Assembly (NCBI GenBank): GCA_021796835.1
Contig: JAKABO010000004.1
Span: 1-64,000, forward strand
Reading direction: 5' to 3'
DNA: 64,000 bases
DNA from: Pseudomonadota bacterium
GTDB taxonomy: Bacteria; Pseudomonadota; Gammaproteobacteria; Burkholderiales; Ferrovaceae
Part shown: positions 7,454-15,039 of the stretch, one piece after another
Position numbering within the stretch: the stretch's first letter is position 1
Layout: every line of letters begins with the position of its first letter
The notes under the pieces: model-generated
What the model was told of the DNA's origin: nothing
Database searches by the model: none
The model's input: only the letters and a program-made list of their open reading frames with translations
Translations under genes and position numbers: made by a program

Positions 7454-10294
7454 CTATTCCGGGTTTACAGAAGGAGAAAGATGGGGTCGAAGGTATTTTC
7501 CGGTCATGCTGTGCGGATTCTCCGACACCATTTCCGGTGTACCTTGAGCCACGACTTTTCCGCCGCCATTCCCCCCCTCTGGGCCCATATCGACGATCCA
7601 GTCGGCAGTCTTGATGACGTCCAGGTTATGTTCGATGACAATGACCGTATTGCCCTGATCGCGCAGACGGTGGAGAACTTTGAGAAGGAGTTCGATGTCG
7701 TGAAAGTGCAGTCCGGTGGTGGGTTCGTCCAGAATGTAGAGTGTGCGCCCCGTATCCCGCTTGGACAATTCGAGCGACAGTTTGACCCGTTGCGCTTCGC
7801 CGCCGGAGAGGGTGGTTGCAGCCTGGCCCAGGGTGATGTAGCCCAGCCCCACATCCAGGAGAGTCTTCAGTTTGCGCGCCAGGACTGGAACAGCGTTGAA
7901 GAATTCATGGGCTTTTTCCACGGTCAGTTCCAATATCTGGTGAATATTCAGACCCCGGTAGTGGATGTCGAGCGTTTCGCGGTTATAACGTTTGCCATGG
8001 CAGATATCACAGGGCACGAAAATATCGGGCAGAAAATGCATTTCCACCTTGACCAGTCCATCCCCCTGACAGGCTTCGCATCGTCCACCCTTGACGTTGA
8101 AAGAAAACCGGCCCGGTCCATAACCCCGTTCGCGGGCCTGGGGCAACTCGGAAAACAGTTCGCGGATGGGGGTGAACAGGCCGGTATAGGTTGCGGGATT
8201 GGAGCGAGGGGTGCGACCGATGGGGCTTTGGTCTACGTTGATGACCTTGTCAAAAAAATCGAGTCCGAGGATTTCGTCATGGGGCGCGGGATCCTGGGCA
8301 CTGCCGTAGAAATGACGGGCTGCAGCAGCCTGCAGCGTATCGTTGATGAGCGTGGATTTACCCGATCCGGAGACCCCGGTAACGCAGATCAGCAGGCCGA
8401 CGGGCAGGTGCACGGTCACCTCCTGCAGATTATTGCCCCGGGCGCCGCATAGGGTCAATTGACGTGCCGGGTCGGGGGCATGGCGCTGAGCCGGAAGAGG
8501 AATGGCGCGCTGCCCTGAAAGATACTGACCCGTCAGGGAATCCGGGTGCTTGAGAATGTCCGACGGGGGACCGGCGACAATCACGTATCCGCCATGTTCC
8601 CCCGCACCGGGCCCCATGTCCACGACAAAATCCGCACTACGGATGGCATCCTCGTCGTGCTCTACCACCAGAACCGAATTCCCGAGATCGCGCAGGCGCT
8701 GCAAGGTTTCCAGAAGGCGCTGGTTATCCCGTTGGTGCAATCCGATGGAGGGTTCATCCAGGACATACATGACGCCCGTCAGTCCGGATCCGATCTGGGA
8801 GGCCAGGCGGATCCGCTGGGCTTCGCCTCCGGACAGGGTATCGGCAGACCGGTCGAGTTGCAGATACTCCAGGCCGACATTGTTGAGAAACTGGAGACGT
8901 GCAATGATTTCCTTGAGGATTTTTTCGGCGATGGCCTGTTTCTGTCCGGTCAGTTGCATGCCTTGAAACAGGGCTTCGGCCTGTTTGAGGGGGAGGGCAT
9001 TGAGCGCTTGCAAGGTCTGTCCGGCGACCCGTACAAAACGCGCTTCACGGCGCAGACGCGCTCCCTGGCATTGAGGACAGGTTTTTTGGGCGCGCAGACG
9101 CGCCAGTTCCTCGCGCACCAGGGTGGAGTCGGTTTCCCGGTAGCGTCGTTCGAGACTGGGGATGATGCCTTCGAAGGGGTGGGCACGCTGGGTTTGAACA
9201 CCGCGTACGCCGAGGGCGTGGAAGGTGATTTTTTCCTTGCCGGAGCCATACAGGAGTATTTCCTGAATGGCGGGATTCAAGGTTTCATAGGCGTGTTCGA
9301 GGTCGAAATCGTAGTGGGCGGCCAGATCGCAAAGCATCTGAAAGTAGAACTGATTGCGTCGGTCCCATCCCTTGATGGCTCCTGCTGCCAGACTCAGGGC
9401 CGGAAAGGCGACGACCCGCCTGGGATCAAAGAAACTCACCGAACCCAGTCCGTCGCAATGGGGGCAGGCACCCATGGGATTGTTGAAGGAAAACAGACGG
9501 GGTTCCAGTTCCGCCAGTCCGGCATTGCAGACGGGACAGGCAAAACGGGAGGAAAAGGTGAGGGTGGTCGTACTGTCCATGTCCACGACCAGGGCCCGGC
9601 CATCGGCATGACGCAGGGCCGTTTCAAAGGACTCGGCCAGACGCTGACGCGCATCCGGTCGGACCTTGAGGCGATCGACGACGATGTCCAGACTGTGCTT
9701 GCGATTTTTGTCGAGGTGAGGGAGAGTGTCGATGTCCAGAATCTCACCGTCCACGCGCAGACGCACAAACCCCTGGGCGCGCAGTTCATCGATGAGTTCG
9801 ATCTGCTGCCCCTTGCGCTCGGTCACCAAGGGCGCGAGGATCATGATTCTGGTGTCCGGGGGCAGGGCCAGCACGGCATCCACCATCTGGGATACAGTCT
9901 GGGCGGCCAGAGGAAGATCATGGTCGGGGCAATGAGGTTCGCCCACCCGAGCGAAAAGTAAGCGCAGGTAGTCATGGATTTCGGTCACCGTGCCCACCGT
10001 GGAACGCGGGTTATGGCTGGTGGCTTTCTGTTCGATGGCAATGGCCGGGGAAAGCCCCTCGATCAGGTCTACATCGGGTTTTTCCATCATCTGCAGGAAC
10101 TGGCGTGCATAGGCCGAGAGGGACTCGACATAGCGCCGCTGACCCTCTGCATAGAGCGTGTCAAAAGCCAGCGACGATTTGCCTGAACCCGAAAGGCCCG
10201 TGATGACCACCAACTGATGCTTGGGCAGGTCGAGGTCGATGTTCTTGAGGTTGTGGGTGCGGGCACCCCGGATGCGTAGCAGATCTTGTGTCAC
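7454..10294 (-). CDS. uvrA: Excinuclease ABC subunit A
   Basis: UvrA recognises DNA damage for nucleotide excision repair with UvrB and UvrC. The 946-residue protein has two ABC ATPase modules: Walker [14 protein letters not shown] near residue 33 and [13 protein letters not shown] near 635, two LSGGEAQR signatures, and zinc modules with CPVC/CPHC and CEAC/CDIC pairs. The chosen start is GTG at 10294, giving the usual N-terminus [17 protein letters not shown]; it has no obvious ribosome binding site. A TTG at 10354 would add 20 unrelated residues. The gene diverges from the MFS-ssb pair, the classic uvrA/ssb arrangement. I found no LexA-type operator in the divergent region. Confidence 0.97.
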   Translation of the reverse strand: MTQDLLRIRGARTHNLKNIDLDLPKHQLVVITGLSGSGKSSLAFDTLYAEGQRRYVESLSAYARQFLQMMEKPDVDLIEGLSPAIAIEQKATSHNPRSTVGTVTEIHDYLRLLFARVGEPHCPDHDLPLAAQTVSQMVDAVLALPPDTRIMILAPLVTERKGQQIELIDELRAQGFVRLRVDGEILDIDTLPHLDKNRKHSLDIVVDRLKVRPDARQRLAESFETALRHADGRALVVDMDSTTTLTFSSRFACPVCNAGLAELEPRLFSFNNPMGACPHCDGLGSVSFFDPRRVVAFPALSLAAGAIKGWDRRNQFYFQMLCDLAAHYDFDLEHAYETLNPAIQEILLYGSGKEKITFHALGVRGVQTQRAHPFEGIIPSLERRYRETDSTLVREELARLRAQKTCPQCQGARLRREARFVRVAGQTLQALNALPLKQAEALFQGMQLTGQKQAIAEKILKEIIARLQFLNNVGLEYLQLDRSADTLSGGEAQRIRLASQIGSGLTGVMYVLDEPSIGLHQRDNQRLLETLQRLRDLGNSVLVVEHDEDAIRSADFVVDMGPGAGEHGGYVIVAGPPSDILKHPDSLTGQYLSGQRAIPLPAQRHAPDPARQLTLCGARGNNLQEVTVHLPVGLLICVTGVSGSGKSTLINDTLQAAAARHFYGSAQDPAPHDEILGLDFFDKVINVDQSPIGRTPRSNPATYTGLFTPIRELFSELPQARERGYGPGRFSFNVKGGRCEACQGDGLVKVEMHFLPDIFVPCDICHGKRYNRETLDIHYRGLNIHQILELTVEKAHEFFNAVPVLARKLKTLLDVGLGYITLGQAATTLSGGEAQRVKLSLELSKRDTGRTLYILDEPTTGLHFHDIELLLKVLHRLRDQGNTVIVIEHNLDVIKTADWIVDMGPEGGNGGGKVVAQGTPEMVSENPHSMTGKYLRPHLSPSVNPE

Positions 10295-10423
10295 AGTGGG
10301 CAGGTTCGATGGTGAAAGGAAAGGGGATGCCTCCAAAGAGGGGGCACGGAGCAAGGAGAATCATGGGTAAGTACGCAAGGTGCTAATATACGCCAAGTTT
10401 TCCTTTTTTTCAGATAACCTGCC

Positions 10424-11602
10424 ATGAGAAAGAAATCTAATATGACGCCTGTGGAAAGGCGTGCCAGTTTGAGTTTGGCCAGTATCTACGGCCTTCGGAT
10501 GTTGGGCATGTTCATTATCCTGCCGGTTTTTGCGTTGTATGCCGTCCAGTTGCCGGGGGGGGCGAATAAAACCCTGGTGGGATTGGCTCTGGGTATCTAT
10601 GGACTGACGCAGGCTGCGCTCCAGATCCCGTTGGGCTGGCTGTCCGACCGGATCGGACGCAAGCCCGTGATTGTAGGAGGGTTATTGATGTTCGCGCTGG
10701 GTAGTTTCGTGGCGGCCAGTGCCCATACCCTGGAAGGCATAATCGTGGGACGGGCGATTCAGGGGGCGGGTGCCATTGCGGGCGCCCTGATCGCGCTGAC
10801 GGCAGATTTGACGCGACCGGAAAACCGTACAACGGCCATGGCCATGATCGGGGTGACCATTGGACTGGCCTTCACGGCTTCCATGGCGCTTTCGCCCGTT
10901 CTTTATCCCTCGATCGGTGTGCCGGGGTTGTTCGTCTTGACTGGCGTACTGGCACTCACGGCCATTGCGGTGGTTCGATGGGTCGTGCCCAACCCGCCGG
11001 AGGTGGTGGCCACGGATCGGGTCTCCTTTGGGGCCGTCCTGTCGAATGTGGAATTGTTGCGTTTGAACCTGGGAATTTTTGTCCTTCATGCTTCCCTGAT
11101 GGCGACCTTCATGGTGGTGCCTGCGGCCTTGGTGAAAGGGGGGTTGGCCCAGGCAGACCACTGGAAATTTTACATGCCGGTCATGATCGCATCCTTCATC
11201 CTGATGGTTCCTCCGGTGGCTTTTGCCCATGGCAAGTGGCGCAAGCAGGTGTTTCTGGGCGGGCTCATGGTGGTCCTGCTGTCTCATTTCCTGATGCATT
11301 TCGCACTGGGACAGGTGTGGGGCACGGCCATTGCGCTCACCGTCTTTTTCACCGGGTTCAATGTGCTGGAGGCCAGTTTGCCTTCGCTGGTGACGCTGGT
11401 GGCCCCTCCCAATGCAAAGGGCACGGCCACTGGGGTCTACAGTACGATCCAGTTTCTCGGCACCTTCAGTGGTGCAACTTTGGCCGGGATGCTGACCCAG
11501 CATTTTGGCTCGGAAGTGGTTCCCCTCTTTACGGCAGGCCTCACCTTTCTCTGGCTGGTGGTGGCTTGGCCCATGAACGTCAACAAGCCAGTAGTATCCT
11601 GA
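10424..11602 (+). CDS. MFS transporter, YajR-like
   Basis: This 392-residue protein has about 12 membrane segments and the major facilitator motif A GWLSDRIGRKPV between helices 2 and 3. The N-terminal SIYGLRMLGMFIILPVFALYA and the region with GRAIQGAGAIAGALIAL resemble E. coli YajR. It lacks the cytoplasmic C-terminal domain of YajR (about 454 residues there). A proton-coupled exporter is likely; the substrate is unknown. The gene lies 15 bases before ssb and diverges from uvrA, an order I know from other betaproteobacteria. A second ATG six codons in is a possible start. Confidence 0.85.
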   Translation: MRKKSNMTPVERRASLSLASIYGLRMLGMFIILPVFALYAVQLPGGANKTLVGLALGIYGLTQAALQIPLGWLSDRIGRKPVIVGGLLMFALGSFVAASAHTLEGIIVGRAIQGAGAIAGALIALTADLTRPENRTTAMAMIGVTIGLAFTASMALSPVLYPSIGVPGLFVLTGVLALTAIAVVRWVVPNPPEVVATDRVSFGAVLSNVELLRLNLGIFVLHASLMATFMVVPAALVKGGLAQADHWKFYMPVMIASFILMVPPVAFAHGKWRKQVFLGGLMVVLLSHFLMHFALGQVWGTAIALTVFFTGFNVLEASLPSLVTLVAPPNAKGTATGVYSTIQFLGTFSGATLAGMLTQHFGSEVVPLFTAGLTFLWLVVAWPMNVNKPVVS

Positions 11603-11617
11603 ACGGAGGAGTTTTCG

Positions 11618-12103
11618 ATGGCATCGGTCAATAAAGTGATTTTGGTGGGAAATCTGGGGCGCGATCCAGAGGTGCGTTACATGCCCGATGGCAGTGCCAT
11701 TGCCAACATCAGTGTGGCTACGACGGATACCTGGAAGGACAAATCCGGGGTCAAGCAGGAAAAGACCGAATGGCATCGCGTGTCTTTCTTTGGTAAAACG
11801 GCTGAAATTGCGGCTCAATATCTGAAGAAGGGCAGTCAGGTCTATCTGGAAGGGCGGATTCAGACGCGTAAATGGCAGGACAAGGAAACCGGACAGGACC
11901 GTTATTCCACGGAAATCGTCGGCGACCGCATGCAAATGCTGGGCGGACGCACGGGTGGAGGGGGCGATGTGGACTTCCCGTCGCAGGATTCCGGAGGTGA
12001 GGGAGGCTTTTCGGGAGGATCTCCTTCTTCAGGGAAACAGGGGGGTAAAGGGGGCGCGAATGCCGGCGGGTTTGATAACTTTCCGGATGACGTGCCGTTC
12101 TGA
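11618..12103 (+). CDS. ssb: Single-stranded DNA-binding protein
   Basis: SSB protects single-stranded DNA during replication, recombination and repair, and recruits partners through its C-terminal tip. The 161-residue protein has the OB fold (residues 1-110: [20 protein letters not shown], then [20 protein letters not shown]), a glycine-rich linker, and the acidic tip DNFPDDVPF. The tip carries Val where most proteins have Ile (DDIPF), a conservative change. A strong GGAGGA lies 7 bases before the ATG. A terminator follows directly. Confidence 0.97.
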   Translation: MASVNKVILVGNLGRDPEVRYMPDGSAIANISVATTDTWKDKSGVKQEKTEWHRVSFFGKTAEIAAQYLKKGSQVYLEGRIQTRKWQDKETGQDRYSTEIVGDRMQMLGGRTGGGGDVDFPSQDSGGEGGFSGGSPSSGKQGGKGGANAGGFDNFPDDVPF

Positions 12104-12139
12104 GGTTTACCTGAGACACTATTTGTATAGTTTTAAACT

Positions 12140-12168
12140 AACGCCCTGTAAATTCAGGGCGTTTTTTA
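12140..12168 (+). terminator. Intrinsic terminator of ssb
   Basis: Stem ACGCCCTG (12141-12148) and CAGGGCGT (12155-12162) with a 6-base loop is followed by a run of T. It lies 37 bases after the ssb stop and marks the left border of the accessory patch. Confidence 0.9.
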
Positions 12169-12376
12169 TTCGCCTAATTGTTTCAGAGCCGCTGGAACCT
12201 TGCGGATTGGATGGGCGAAAGTGAGCCGAAGCGGCGTCCACACTGTGCGTTAGCGTACTGAATAAATATGCTCGTTGTCGCAATATGATCCAAGGTGAAC
12301 TGCTTACCTGATGTTTGGTCGGCGTGCCACATTTGACTTAAGGTTTGAGCGAAGTAATCGGCCCGAGGAGAATACA
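12169..12376. other. Gene-free stretch, no clear feature
   Basis: I see no coding sequence or RNA gene here. A weak promoter-like pair, TTGACT at 12333-12338 and TAATCG at 12355-12360 (16-base spacer), lies shortly before the Gly-rich protein gene. Confidence 0.4.
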
Positions 12377-12784
12377 ATGAAATTTAAAACAATTTCCGTT
12401 ATCGTGATGGGATCCCTAATCAATATGGCGGGACTGGTTTATGCCGACGCGAACGCTGGGTATGTGATTGTTGCCTCCGGTATCGGTGATGACAATGGAG
12501 TGTCTGCGGGTTCTGCCAACGTATCTGGAACTTCGACCCCCTCAGGAAATGCCGGTAACGGTAACGTCGGCAATTCCGGTATATATGGAACCGGACCCAC
12601 CGGATCGGGAGCGTCAGACACACCGGGGGGAGGTGTCATTCCTGGAGCAGGTATAGGCGGAACGACTAATGGGCCCACGACCAATGGTAGCGGAGTTGGC
12701 GCAGGCGGGATAGGCAATGGCGGGACGACCGGAGGTGGTGCCGAAGGTGGTGCCGGGGGTAGTGCCGCGGGTGGTGGCAAGTAG
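12377..12784 (+). CDS. Glycine-rich secreted protein of unknown function
   Basis: I do not recognise the family. The 135-residue product starts with a clear Sec signal peptide (MKFKTISVIVMGSLINMAG, cleavage probably after LVYADA, near residue 25). The rest is low complexity: Gly, Ser, Thr, Asn and Ala with tracts such as GAGIGGTTNGPTTNGSG and a Gly-rich end GGAGGSAAGGGK. It has no cysteine and no charged core, so it is likely disordered or forms extended surface or matrix material. GAGGAG at 12365-12370 supports the ATG; an upstream in-frame ATG (12311) lacks such a site. The opposite strand also stays open, an effect of the GC-rich glycine codons. Confidence 0.6.
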   Translation: MKFKTISVIVMGSLINMAGLVYADANAGYVIVASGIGDDNGVSAGSANVSGTSTPSGNAGNGNVGNSGIYGTGPTGSGASDTPGGGVIPGAGIGGTTNGPTTNGSGVGAGGIGNGGTTGGGAEGGAGGSAAGGGK

Positions 12785-12797
12785 TTACAATTACCGA

Positions 12798-12941
12798 ATG
12801 CCCCCATCGTCAAGACAAATTTTCCACGAGATTGGGTTGTGCGTCTCCGTTGATATCACAGTTGACCAGCGCTCCACCAGCGGCGGAGTCGGCTTGATAC
12901 TGATAATCATGCTGATTTTGATCCTTCTGGGCTGGATATAG
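12798..12941 (+). pseudogene. Probable remnant of a DUF3309-type small membrane protein
   Basis: The frame ends in GGVGLILIIMLILILLGWI (stop at 12939), which closely matches the C-terminal hydrophobic half of DUF3309 proteins, usually about 50 residues with two hydrophobic stretches. The expected N-terminal hydrophobic helix and the middle Trp/Pro region are missing; the preceding residues (from ATG 12798) are polar and unlike the family, and no ribosome binding site precedes them. I read this as a decayed copy. It could instead be a diverged 47-residue protein. Confidence 0.45.
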
Positions 12942-12991
12942 GCAGTATTTTTTTGCGCTGAGTGTGGAACTTACAACAGGAGTAATCGAAC

Positions 12992-13174
12992 ATGAATAAG
13001 GACCAAGTGAAGGGTGTGGCGAAAGACGTTGTCGGAAAAGTTCAGGAACAAGTGGGCAAGCTGCTTGGAAGCGAGGAACAACAGATCAAGGGACTTTCAA
13101 AACAGATTTCCGGTAAGGCGCAGAAAGGCGTCGGTAACGCCAAGCAGTCTGTTAAGGATTTCAGCAAGGATTAG
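12992..13174 (+). CDS. CsbD family stress-response protein
   Basis: CsbD-like proteins are small, abundant, probably disordered or helical proteins induced by general stress; their molecular role is not established. The 60-residue product fits: MNKDQVKGVAKDVVGKVQEQ, LLGSEEQQIKGLSKQISGKA, then GVGNAKQSVKD. It is rich in Lys, Gln and Gly with no hydrophobic core. CAGGAG lies about 10 bases before the ATG. It stands alone between the DUF3309 remnant and the VIT transporter, a set of stress genes that often travels together. Confidence 0.85.
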   Translation: MNKDQVKGVAKDVVGKVQEQVGKLLGSEEQQIKGLSKQISGKAQKGVGNAKQSVKDFSKD

Positions 13175-13303
13175 ATGGTGGATGGTTTCCTTGGTTTCGT
13201 TTCTGACTTCGCGGACTGATTGTGTGATACCGCGCTGCGCCTGTCTAATAATTATCCGGTGACGTTGGTGCTGTTTCTTCGCTATGTGCTCGAAGCCCGG
13301 CGG

Positions 13304-13320
13304 AAAATATGAAATATTTT
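13304..13320. promoter_or_regulatory. AT-rich inverted repeat upstream of the VIT gene
   Basis: AAAATAT (13304-13310) and ATATTTT (13314-13320) flank GAA, giving a 17-base palindrome 37 bases before the VIT start codon. It could be an operator. It does not match the Fur consensus well, and AT-rich palindromes can arise by chance. Confidence 0.3.
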
Positions 13321-13357
13321 TCAGAGGGGAACAAGGATCACATCGAGATAATTCAAT

Positions 13358-14053
13358 ATGCATCCGCGTCACATAGAACGACACCGCACTAAACGCATAG
13401 GCTGGCTACGCGCCGCGGTATTGGGCGCGAATGATGGCATCGTTTCCACAGCGAGCCTGGTGCTGGGTGTGGCAACTGCTCATGTTACCCACAGCAACAT
13501 AATGGTCGCTGGGGTTGCTGGCCTGGTCGCCGGAGCCATGTCGATGGCCGCCGGCGAGTATGTGTCCGTCCACTCACAGGCAGATACCGAAAAGGCAGAC
13601 ATCGAGCTTGAACGCGAGGAACTCAAGACGGACGAAGCAAAGGAGCATAAAGAATTGGCGGCGATCTATGTCCGTCGGGGCCTTGATCTTGCGCTTGCAA
13701 AACAGGTCGCCGATCAACTCATGGCGCATGACGCGCTTGGCGCACATGTCCGCGACGAACTTGGGATCACCAAAGCGCTTAGTGCGCGTCCGATCCAGGC
13801 TGCCCTTGCTTCGGCTGCCAGTTTCGCAATTGGAGCTGCCATACCACTGTTGGTCACGTTATTGGTCCCCGCGGCAAGCCTCATCCTGCTCGTCTCAGGT
13901 ACGTCACTCGTTTTTCTCGCGCTTCTGGGCGGGGTGGCTGCGCACGCCGGCGGTGCTTCTTTGACGGTGGGTGCAATGCGTGTCACATTCTGGAGTGCAC
14001 TGGCCATGGCGTTAACTGCTGGCGTCAGTGCGTTATTTGGAGCGGTTGTGTAA
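13358..14053 (+). CDS. VIT1/CCC1 family iron or manganese transporter
   Basis: This family moves Fe(II) or Mn(II) out of the cytosol. The 231-residue protein has the N-terminal motif GANDGIVSTASLVLGVA and GLVAGAMSMAAGEYVSVHSQ (helices 1-2), then a cytoplasmic Glu-rich segment (residues about 78-105, with ELEREELKTDEAKEHKEL) that binds metal in the plant VIT1 structure, and three more hydrophobic helices. Length is normal for bacterial members. The ribosome binding site is weak (GAGAT). It lies in the accessory patch; control by iron is plausible but no Fur site is visible. Confidence 0.88.
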   Translation: MHPRHIERHRTKRIGWLRAAVLGANDGIVSTASLVLGVATAHVTHSNIMVAGVAGLVAGAMSMAAGEYVSVHSQADTEKADIELEREELKTDEAKEHKELAAIYVRRGLDLALAKQVADQLMAHDALGAHVRDELGITKALSARPIQAALASAASFAIGAAIPLLVTLLVPAASLILLVSGTSLVFLALLGGVAAHAGGASLTVGAMRVTFWSALAMALTAGVSALFGAVV

Positions 14054-14180
14054 GCGAAACGGCGCTATTCCACCGAAACACAAGGTCATACAATACCCCG
14101 GAAAGCGCGGCCGTTCCAGGCTGTTGCAAAAATTCCGCAAAACGACCGTTTTCCGACTTTAAAGCGCTTGCACAACTTCC
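14054..14180. other. Gene-free stretch before the toxin-antitoxin pair
   Basis: No gene is visible. The stretch holds a possible -35 element TTGCAC at 14168-14173 for the toxin-antitoxin operon, with CACAAT at 14191-14196 as a possible -10 after 17 bases. Confidence 0.35.
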
Positions 14181-14223
14181 ATAGATTATGCACAATATAA
14201 GCGTGAAAACACGCTTAATCTAT
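14181..14223. promoter_or_regulatory. Nested palindromes, likely operator of the toxin-antitoxin operon
   Basis: Two nested inverted repeats overlap the likely promoter. The outer arms are ATAGATTA (14181-14188) and TAATCTAT (14216-14223). The inner arms are TAAGCGTG (14198-14205) and CACGCTTA (14210-14217) around AAAA. They end 14 bases before the antitoxin ATG. Type II antitoxins usually repress their own promoter through such sites, so autoregulation is the natural reading. Confidence 0.6.
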
Positions 14224-14236
14224 AGAGGATAAGATC

Positions 14237-14683
14237 ATGAAAAGCATGACACTGGAGCAGTTGCGCGCCACGGCCAGCGCCGGCGGCGTTGTCGGCGTCA
14301 CCTTGAAAGGGCAGGGAAGCGGGTTCTTCATGGAGATTGCCACCCGCAGCGGGCAAGATGCTTTTTTGGTGAAGGCACGCAGCACCGAGCCACGCCGTTT
14401 CGGTAGCCCGAATTCCGCGCTGGTCGTGTTGCGCGATATTGGCATTGCCGTTGCGAAACTCGATGCGACCAACTGGAACCCCGACCAAAAAGAAGTCACA
14501 CAGAACCGGGATAGCCGTGCCCAAGCGATGCGCCAAGCGCACGAAGCCGCCGCCTATAACCAGTGGCTAGCCGGCGAGATTCAGGCATCCATTGACGACC
14601 CCCGGTTGAGTATCCCGCACGATGAGGTCATGGCCGAAATGGACTCCGACATTGCCGCCTTACCCAAGAAAAAACGCGCATGA
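14237..14683 (+). CDS. Type II antitoxin, two-part protein with ParD/PaaA2-like C-terminus
   Basis: The 148-residue protein precedes a ParE-type toxin and overlaps it by 4 bases. Its C-terminal part (about residues 100-148) has the pattern seen in PaaA2/ParD-like antitoxins: AYNQWLAGEIQASIDDPR, then IPHDEVMAEMDSDIAAL. The N-terminal 85 residues (TLEQLRATASAGGVVGVTLK, FMEIATRSGQDAFLVKARS) are not a ribbon-helix-helix domain that I can recognise and resemble domains of plasmid maintenance proteins. This part may bind the palindromic operator. GAGGAT precedes the ATG. The pair is typical of mobile or plasmid DNA. Confidence 0.75.
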   Translation: MKSMTLEQLRATASAGGVVGVTLKGQGSGFFMEIATRSGQDAFLVKARSTEPRRFGSPNSALVVLRDIGIAVAKLDATNWNPDQKEVTQNRDSRAQAMRQAHEAAAYNQWLAGEIQASIDDPRLSIPHDEVMAEMDSDIAALPKKKRA

Positions 14684-14982
14684 CGGCCAAGCCCTACCGC
14701 ATTGAATGGCGCACGATGGCACGCGAAGACTTGCGCGCCATCGTGCGCTACATCGGCAAGGACAACACGACGCGGGCCAAGAACTTCGGCCAGGAGTTGC
14801 GCGACAAGACAAAGCCGCTTGCACAGCATCCAGAGCTGGGCCGCCAAGGGCGGCCGGGCTTGCCCGACTGGCTGCGCGAGTTGGTTGTGCATCCGAACTA
14901 CATCGTTTTTTATCGTGTGCAGGCCGCTACCCGCACCGTCGAGATTTTGAGAGTGAAGCACGCGGTACAACAAACGTCCTGA
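14680..14982 (+). CDS. ParE/RelE-superfamily toxin
   Basis: ParE-type toxins poison DNA gyrase, while RelE relatives cut mRNA; the sequence fits the ParE side. The 100-residue protein shows the fold pattern: IEWRTMAREDLRAIVRYIGK (helices 1-2), a middle LAQHPELGRQGRPGLPDWLR, and the strand-forming RELVVHPNYIVFYRV and VEILRVKHAVQQ. All core segments are intact, so the toxin is probably active. It starts within the antitoxin stop (ATGA). The convergent TPR gene ends 57 bases downstream, with no terminator visible between. Confidence 0.87.
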   Translation: MTAKPYRIEWRTMAREDLRAIVRYIGKDNTTRAKNFGQELRDKTKPLAQHPELGRQGRPGLPDWLRELVVHPNYIVFYRVQAATRTVEILRVKHAVQQTS

Positions 14983-15039
14983 AAATTAAGGAGTCACTCG
15001 GTATCGTAGGCGACAACTACCACCCCTTCATCGAATACA

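Noticed and set aside
6971-9961. Two long plus-strand frames (6971-8452 and 8546-9961)
   Set aside because: They lie opposite crcB and uvrA and have compositions typical of antisense shadows.
10295-10423. LexA (SOS) box in the uvrA/MFS divergent region
   Set aside because: No CTGT-N8-ACAG type palindrome was found on either strand.
12439-12813. Proline-rich frame on the minus strand
   Set aside because: It is the mirror of glycine codons in the secreted Gly-rich protein, whose own strand has a signal peptide and a strong ribosome binding site.
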